This document shows positions 7,514 through 12,148 of a DNA stretch of 12,148 nt, piece after piece; the first letter of the stretch is position 1; each line of letters begins with the position of its first letter. This DNA comes from an uncultured Pseudomonadaceae bacterium (GTDB taxonomy: Bacteria; Pseudomonadota; Gammaproteobacteria; Pseudomonadales; Pseudomonadaceae), in assembly GCA_947630465.1 (NCBI GenBank), contig CANRHT010000044.1:1-12148 (forward strand), in the 5' to 3' direction. The notes under the pieces were generated by a model, which worked only from the letters and a program-made list of their open reading frames with translations, did no database searches and had not been told where the DNA came from. Both the position numbers and the translations under genes were made by a program.

Positions 7514-9376
7514 TTAAAAACGCTCAATCTTCGCATCAATCTCAAGTTGCTGCATCAGCGCATTGAAATCAGTTTGTCCGGCACGTGAAGCTAAGATCTG
7601 CTGGTATTCGTCCAGTTCTTCGCTATTGAGCGGTGCTGGATTGTCGTTAACGCCTTTAAGCTTTAACACCGCATAATCACCATTACCTAAGCTGACACCG
7701 GCAAACTCGGCACTCTCAGCGCTCGGCTTAGGCATTTTAAACAATGCCTGCAACACTTTCGGATCAACACCCTCTTGATCACGGGTTGCTGCTTCGATCA
7801 CTTGCCAGTTCTGTGATGGCTCATCCGCTGCGCTGCCCTCTTTGAGACTGGCTAACAAGGCTTCACCTTGGCGAGCTGTTTGCTCAATGGCGCGCTGGGC
7901 AATCAATTGTTCCTTGATTTGCGCACTCACCTCAGCAAAAGCAATCGGCTCTGGACGGTGGTGTTCTTTAACACGTAAGACGATGGTGGTTTCTGGGTCT
8001 AACTCGATTGCCATACTGTTGGCGCCCTCTTCGAGCACTTCAGTGCTAAAGGCGGCATCCAGTACTTGGCGATTGGCAAACACACCTTCAGCGCCTTCAC
8101 GGCCGAACACTTCGCTGACTTTAATCTCAAGATTCAGCTCACTGGCAGGCTGCTGCAAATCGGCTGATTCATAGGCGACGCCTTCTAAATCTTTAACCGC
8201 CTCAACAAAACGCTGCTCAACTTGTTGTGCTTTTAAAGTTTGCGTCAGTTTTTCTTCTAGGCTGGCAAAGCTTGGAATATCCGCTTCACGCACACCCAGC
8301 AACTTAATCACGTGCCAGCCATAGGCCGTGCGCACCGGATCAGATACTTGATCTTGATTGAGGCTGTACAGCACTTCCTCAAACTCAGGCTCATATACGT
8401 CAGGTGCAGCAAAACCAAGATCACCACCTTGCTCAGCCGAACCTAAGTCGGCGGATAACTCGGCGGCCACTGCAGCAAAGTCTTCACCAGCATTAATACG
8501 GGCAATGGCTTGCTCGGCCTGTTCACGCGCCTGCTCATCGGTCACGTCACCGTCAACTTCCAGCAGAATGTGTGCCGCGCGGCGCTGCTCAGACAGGTTG
8601 GCAATTTCAGCCTGATACAACTCTTGCAGATCAGTGTCATCAACAGCCACTTGATCAAAGAATTCTGATTTATTCAGCTCGATGTACTCAACCTGCACTT
8701 GCTCAGGTGTCATAAACAACGCTGAATTATCGTTGTAATAGGCTTGTATATCGTCGTCTGAAACCGTTGTTGCCTCTAAATCTGGCGCCATGCTGTACAT
8801 CGAGAAATCACGGGTTTGACGCTCTAAGCGAGCATAGGCCTGCGCTTCTTGCTCAGTGACAAAAGCGCTACCGGCAATACCTGCACGCAGTTGCCCAGTG
8901 CGCATTTCTTGTTCCATCATGCGACGGAACTGCAAACGGGTGTAACCCATCTGGCGAATAACTTGGTCAAAACGATCAGCGTTAAACTGCCCATCGATCT
9001 GAAACTCAGGGGCTAACAAAATAAACTGGTCCATCGCAGCGCTTGAGAAAGCAAAATCAGCTTCATCCGCGGCTTGTACCAAGAGTTTGCGAGAAATCAG
9101 GCCTTTGAGTGCTGACTCAGACAACAAATTGTCATCAATCAAGCTGGTGTCAAAGTCTTTACCGAACTGCTGCATCAACTGCTGACGCTGAAGGTTTTTC
9201 GCCTCAGCCAGTTCATTCAGGGTAATGTCTTCGCCATTCACTTTGGCGGCATTATTAGCATTACTGGTTGAGCCTAAAATTGCGTCAAAGCCAGTAAAAG
9301 CAAAGAGTACAACGATCAAACCAATAATTGATTTAGAGATCCACCCCGTAGAGTTGTCTCGAATATTCTGCAGCAT
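7514..9376 (-). CDS. ppiD: PpiD-like periplasmic folding factor (SurA N-terminal and parvulin domains)
   Basis: PpiD is an inner-membrane-anchored periplasmic chaperone that acts near the Sec translocon on proteins emerging into the periplasm. This protein has 620 residues, close to E. coli PpiD. One uncleaved membrane span lies at about 16-34, preceded by MLQNIRDNS, a start typical of Pseudomonas PpiD. A SurA-type N-terminal region covers about 40-180. A parvulin-like domain spans about 264-362, with AAHILLEV at the front, GGDLGF near 317-322 and HVIKL near 355-359. In E. coli the isolated PpiD parvulin domain is reported to lack prolyl isomerase activity, so chaperoning is the safer role. 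I chose the ATG at 9376, behind GGGGGA. A longer frame starting at 9412 would add 12 residues that do not fit the family. It is the last gene of the lon-hupB-ppiD series. Confidence 0.93.
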   Translation of the reverse strand: MLQNIRDNSTGWISKSIIGLIVVLFAFTGFDAILGSTSNANNAAKVNGEDITLNELAEAKNLQRQQLMQQFGKDFDTSLIDDNLLSESALKGLISRKLLVQAADEADFAFSSAAMDQFILLAPEFQIDGQFNADRFDQVIRQMGYTRLQFRRMMEQEMRTGQLRAGIAGSAFVTEQEAQAYARLERQTRDFSMYSMAPDLEATTVSDDDIQAYYNDNSALFMTPEQVQVEYIELNKSEFFDQVAVDDTDLQELYQAEIANLSEQRRAAHILLEVDGDVTDEQAREQAEQAIARINAGEDFAAVAAELSADLGSAEQGGDLGFAAPDVYEPEFEEVLYSLNQDQVSDPVRTAYGWHVIKLLGVREADIPSFASLEEKLTQTLKAQQVEQRFVEAVKDLEGVAYESADLQQPASELNLEIKVSEVFGREGAEGVFANRQVLDAAFSTEVLEEGANSMAIELDPETTIVLRVKEHHRPEPIAFAEVSAQIKEQLIAQRAIEQTARQGEALLASLKEGSAADEPSQNWQVIEAATRDQEGVDPKVLQALFKMPKPSAESAEFAGVSLGNGDYAVLKLKGVNDNPAPLNSEELDEYQQILASRAGQTDFNALMQQLEIDAKIERF

Positions 9377-9550
9377 GCATCCCCCGCTGGAGCCATTAAA
9401 ACAGCTGTGCACTATGGGTCAGTCCAACAAAACAAAGGCGCACCTAAGGATGCGCCTTTACGTTCACTGATGGATATAAAGTATTGAGGTCAATGACGCT
9501 CGCTTTACAGCCATCGCCCATCAACTGAAACAGTGATGGATCAGCAGCAC
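9377..9550. other. Intergenic region between hupB and ppiD
   Basis: This 174-bp gap between two minus-strand genes holds the hupB terminator (listed separately). It also holds a weaker hairpin at 9518-9539: CCATCAACTG against CAGTGATGG with one bulged A, a 3-base loop and no T tract. Between the terminator and ppiD there are only 57 bp. The best -35-like hexamer there, TTGGAC on the minus strand (9422-9427), has no good -10 partner, so I do not call a ppiD promoter. No tRNA, small ORF with a ribosome binding site, or repeat array is visible. Confidence 0.6.
9434..9459 (-). terminator. Intrinsic terminator downstream of hupB
   Basis: Nine perfect base pairs, AAAGGCGCA (9434-9442) with TGCGCCTTT (9451-9459), close an 8-base loop. 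On the minus strand the stem runs into TTTGTTTTGTT, an adequate U-rich tract. It lies about 92 nt past the hupB stop and upstream of ppiD, so it should separate hupB from ppiD at least partly. Confidence 0.8.
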
Positions 9551-9823
9551 TTAGTTAACAGCGTCTTTCAGTGCTTTGCCTGCTTTAAATCCTGGGATTT
9601 TTGCTGCAGCAATTTCAATCGGGTTACCTGTCTGTGGGTTACGACCGGTGCGTGCTGCACGATCTTTAACCGCAAAGGTACCAAAACCTACCAGTACAAC
9701 TGATTCGCCTTCTTGCAGCGCGCCTGTGATGCTCTCGATAACGGCATCTAATGCACGTCCAGCAACAGCTTTAGGAATATCTGCAGAAGCAGCAACTTTA
9801 TCAATTAACTCTGACTTGTTCAC
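9551..9823 (-). CDS. hupB: DNA-binding protein HU-beta
   Basis: This 90-residue histone-like protein is a small basic dimer that bends DNA without strong sequence specificity and helps compact the nucleoid. The full length matches the family. The N-terminal helical dimerisation part begins MNKSELID. The family core VVLVGFGTF is at about 42-50. The DNA-binding arm carries RTGRNPQTG at about 58-66, with the intercalating-type Pro within it. The protein ends in [14 protein letters not shown]. The start codon is GTG, since the plus strand reads CAC at 9821-9823. A good ribosome binding site precedes it, and no ATG is better placed. Its place between lon and ppiD is the usual hupB arrangement in Pseudomonas. 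Confidence 0.97.
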   Translation of the reverse strand: MNKSELIDKVAASADIPKAVAGRALDAVIESITGALQEGESVVLVGFGTFAVKDRAARTGRNPQTGNPIEIAAAKIPGFKAGKALKDAVN

Positions 9824-9830
9824 TCGTAAG

Positions 9831-9836
9831 TCCCCT
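9831..9836 (-). promoter_or_regulatory. Ribosome binding site for hupB
   Basis: On the minus strand this reads AGGGGA, within TAAGGGGA, 7 nt before the GTG at 9823. It supports that unusual start codon. Confidence 0.65.
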
Positions 9837-9869
9837 TAAGGTTTTCAAAAAAAATATGATTGCACGTTT

Positions 9870-9898
9870 AATACAAGCAAAACAGCTGTGTTATGCAA
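9870..9898 (-). promoter_or_regulatory. Possible sigma-70 promoter of hupB
   Basis: On the minus strand TTGCAT (9893-9898) and TGTATT (9870-9875) are 17 bases apart, about 47 nt before the start codon. The match to consensus is modest (3/6 and 4/6). A second pairing a little closer to the gene, TTGCTT with CATATT at 16 bases, is equally weak. The AT-rich context and position make a promoter here plausible, but the exact boxes are a guess. Confidence 0.3.
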
Positions 9899-9910
9899 CC
9901 CAATGACATC

Positions 9911-9936
9911 AGCACCCCACTCTACAGCAGGGTGCT
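9911..9936 (-). terminator. Hairpin downstream of lon, possible weak terminator
   Basis: AGCACCC (9911-9917) pairs perfectly with GGGTGCT (9930-9936) across a 12-base loop, 25 nt beyond the lon stop. On the minus strand the next bases are GATGTCATTGGG, with no U tract. It could therefore protect the lon mRNA 3' end or attenuate, and is not a standard intrinsic terminator. Some lon transcripts may read into hupB. Confidence 0.35.
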
Positions 9937-9961
9937 ATGAAACATGCCAAGTTCAACTGCA

Positions 9962-12148
9962 CTAGTGCGTACTGATGCGGTCTTTGACCTCAGTATCGCG
10001 TGAGTCATCCTTTATCAGCAACTCAGATGCAACATCAGACAAAGGTTCAGGTGCGTATTGCAACGCAATTTGTAGCACCTCGTCAATCCATTTTACGGGT
10101 TTGATGTCTAAATCAGCCTTTATATTAGCTGGTATTTCCTTCAAGTCACGCACATTTTCTTCGGGGATGATAACAGTCTTGATGCCACCACGGTGCGCCG
10201 CGAGCAATTTTTCTTTTAAACCGCCAATTGCTAGCACTTGTCCACGCAAAGTGATCTCACCGGTCATCGCCACATCGGCGCGTACGGGAATCTTAGTTAA
10301 GGCTGACACCAAGGCCGTACACATACCTATACCGGCGCTAGGGCCGTCTTTAGGGGTTGCCCCTTCAGGCATGTGCAAGTGCACGTCGTGCTTCTCATAG
10401 AAGTCTGTAGCAATGCCCAATGCTTTAGCGCGACTGCGCACCACTGTCAGCGCGGCAGTCATTGACTCAACCATCACATCACCCAAAGAACCGGTTTTGA
10501 TCAATTGGCCTTTACCTGGAATCACCGCCGACTCAATCGTGAGCAACTCACCGCCCACCTGTGTCCAAGCTAAACCTGTGACCTGCCCGACTTGATCCTC
10601 TAACTCAGCCAAACCGTAGGTGAATTTCTGTACACCCAAGTAATGCTCTAAGTTATCGACTGCAATCTGAATGCGAATGCTTTTTTCTTTGGCCTGCTCT
10701 TTTACAACTTTACGGCACACTTTAGCAATTTGACGCTCTAAACCACGCACTCCAGCTTCACGGGTGTAGTAACGAACAATGTTTAACAAGGCTTCAGGTG
10801 CAAACACCAGTTCAGCCTCTTTAAGGCCATTGGCTTTCAGCTGTTTGCTGACTAAGTATTTTTGCGCAATATTAAGCTTTTCATCTTCGGTGTAGCCCGG
10901 TAAACGAATCACTTCCATGCGGTCCAACAACGGACCTGGAATATTCATGGAGTTGGCGGTACACACAAACATCACGTCAGATAAATCGTAATCCACTTCT
11001 AAATAATGGTCGTTAAACGCACTGTTTTGCTCAGGATCCAAGACCTCCAGTAATGCCGAGGCAGGATCACCGCGCATATCGCTGGCCATTTTATCGATTT
11101 CATCCAGCAAGAACAGCGGGTTACGCACGCCCACTTTGTTTAAACGCTGAATAATACGACCTGGCATCGCACCAATATAGGTACGACGGTGACCACGGAT
11201 TTCTGCTTCATCGCGCACGCCACCCAAAGCCATGCGAATGTATTTACGGTTGACCGAACGTGCAATGGACTCAGCCAATGAGGTTTTACCCACACCTGGT
11301 GGTCCTACTAGGCACAAAATCGGACCTTTAAGTTTTTTCACGCGCTTTTGTACTGCTAAGTACTCAAGAATGCGCTCTTTCACTTCTTCAAGACCAAAGT
11401 GATCGGCTTCCAGCACTTCTTCAGCACGCTCTAAGTCTGAGCGCACTTTACTTTTCTTAGTCCAAGGCGTGTTAATCAGCCAATCTAGATAAGTGCGCAC
11501 CACAGTCGATTCAGCTGACATAGGCGACATTTGCTGCAGCTTTTTCAGCTCAGCATGGGCTTTAGTCAAGGCCTCCTCTGGCATACCCGCCTCGTCAATA
11601 CGCTTTTTTAACGCATCGGCTTCGTTATGCCCGTCTTCATCTTCGCCTAATTCTTTTTGAATGGCTTTCATTTGCTCATTCAAATAGTACTCACGCTGGC
11701 TGCGCTCCATTTGCTTTTTAACGCGGCCACGAATACGTTTTTCGACGGTCAGCAGCTCAAGCTCAGTATCTAAAATACCCAGCAACAGCTCAACCCGCTC
11801 AGTCACAGCCAAGTCATCAAGCACTGCTTGCTTCTGTTCAAGCTTTAAGGTCATTTGTGCAGCGATAGAGTCGGTCAAACGACCCACATCTTCAATGTCT
11901 GCCAATGCGGTCAAAGCTTCAGCAGGGACTTTTTTACTTTGCTGGACAAAACTTTCAAATTGCTCAAACAGGGTGCGACGCAAGACTTCGTTTTCAACCG
12001 TACTGGTTGATTCAACCTCTTGCACTTCGACTTGAGCTTGCAAATAGTCGGCGTCTTCAGCCGAGGATTGCTCAACAATCACACCGCGCTGCTCACCTTC
12101 AGCCAAGACTTTAACGGTACCGTCTGGCAGTTTGAGCAACTGTAAAAT
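9962..12148 (-). CDS. lon: ATP-dependent protease Lon (5' end outside window)
   Basis: Lon is a cytoplasmic hexameric AAA+ serine protease that unfolds and degrades damaged and regulatory proteins. The window holds 728 codons of sense sequence. About 70 N-terminal residues of the usual roughly 800 are missing, because the frame is still open at the right edge (it reads ILQLLKLPDG there). A TTG at 12139 is an internal Leu, not the start. Counting from that Leu, Walker A GPPGVGKT is at 279-286 and Walker B LFLLDEIDK at 342-350. The protease dyad is Ser601 in KDGPSAG and Lys644 in GGLKEKLLAA, 43 residues apart as in E. coli Lon (S679/K722). A coiled-coil-rich stretch covers about 125-205. All key residues are intact. 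hupB follows 138 bp downstream. The promoter lies outside the window. Confidence 0.98.
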   Translation of the reverse strand: MLQLLKLPDGTVKVLAEGEQRGVIVEQSSAEDADYLQAQVEVQEVESTSTVENEVLRRTLFEQFESFVQQSKKVPAEALTALADIEDVGRLTDSIAAQMTLKLEQKQAVLDDLAVTERVELLLGILDTELELLTVEKRIRGRVKKQMERSQREYYLNEQMKAIQKELGEDEDGHNEADALKKRIDEAGMPEEALTKAHAELKKLQQMSPMSAESTVVRTYLDWLINTPWTKKSKVRSDLERAEEVLEADHFGLEEVKERILEYLAVQKRVKKLKGPILCLVGPPGVGKTSLAESIARSVNRKYIRMALGGVRDEAEIRGHRRTYIGAMPGRIIQRLNKVGVRNPLFLLDEIDKMASDMRGDPASALLEVLDPEQNSAFNDHYLEVDYDLSDVMFVCTANSMNIPGPLLDRMEVIRLPGYTEDEKLNIAQKYLVSKQLKANGLKEAELVFAPEALLNIVRYYTREAGVRGLERQIAKVCRKVVKEQAKEKSIRIQIAVDNLEHYLGVQKFTYGLAELEDQVGQVTGLAWTQVGGELLTIESAVIPGKGQLIKTGSLGDVMVESMTAALTVVRSRAKALGIATDFYEKHDVHLHMPEGATPKDGPSAGIGMCTALVSALTKIPVRADVAMTGEITLRGQVLAIGGLKEKLLAAHRGGIKTVIIPEENVRDLKEIPANIKADLDIKPVKWIDEVLQIALQYAPEPLSDVASELLIKDDSRDTEVKDRISTH

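Noticed and set aside
9377..9412. A 12-residue N-terminal extension of PpiD
   Set aside because: PpiD proteins of this group start MLQNIRDNS; the extension overlaps the likely ribosome binding site and is not family-like.
9484..9495. Short palindrome ATTGA-GG-TCAAT between hupB and ppiD, considered as an operator
   Set aside because: The half-sites are only five bases, they lie upstream of the hupB terminator with no promoter nearby, and chance is sufficient.
9975..10400. A 141-codon open frame on the plus strand opposite the lon 3' region
   Set aside because: It is the antisense shadow of the Lon protease domain; the protein is low in recognisable structure and rich in Ser/Thr/Pro.
1..12148. 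Search for defence systems, mobile elements, CRISPR, RNA genes or a new gene system
   Set aside because: Every long stretch is explained by well-known core genes in a conserved order; no repeats, transposase, integrase or unexplained cluster was seen.

Overview
This looks like an ordinary core-chromosome segment from a gammaproteobacterium of the Pseudomonas lineage. FabI, PpiD, HU-beta and Lon all read like their Pseudomonas counterparts. The gene order (two solute-binding proteins, two permeases, a double ATPase, fabI, then ppiD, hupB and lon on the opposite strand) matches the P. aeruginosa PA1811-PA1803 block as I remember it. Base composition looks close to 50% GC by eye, low for a typical Pseudomonas. 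That suggests a low-GC member of the family (Thiopseudomonas/Denitrificimonas type); this assignment is inference.

Positions 1-6618 (+ strand) hold a compact peptide ABC importer operon of the YejABEF/NppA1A2BCD type. It contains the 3' part of a first YejA-like periplasmic binding protein, a complete second one, permeases YejB and YejE, and the double-ATPase YejF. Junctions are a 1-nt overlap (TAATG), a 2-nt gap, a 1-nt gap and a 23-nt overlap, so the genes are probably co-transcribed and translationally coupled. fabI (enoyl-ACP reductase) follows 33 nt later on the same strand with its own strong ribosome binding site. A bidirectional intrinsic terminator at 7465-7495 closes the unit.

Positions 7514-12148 (- strand) hold, in transcription order, lon (5' end outside the window), hupB and ppiD, a protein quality-control and nucleoid cluster. 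Both intergenic gaps here (138 and 174 bp) contain hairpins. The one after hupB looks like a real terminator, and a weak promoter can be proposed before hupB. ppiD converges on fabI at the shared terminator.

The binding proteins pass short peptides or peptide-like compounds to YejB/YejE, powered by YejF. FabI completes each fatty-acid elongation round. PpiD, HU and Lon serve periplasmic folding, nucleoid structure and cytoplasmic proteolysis. I see no mobile element, CRISPR array, RNA gene or phage gene, and no evidence of a new system. There is no gene-free stretch longer than about 175 bases.
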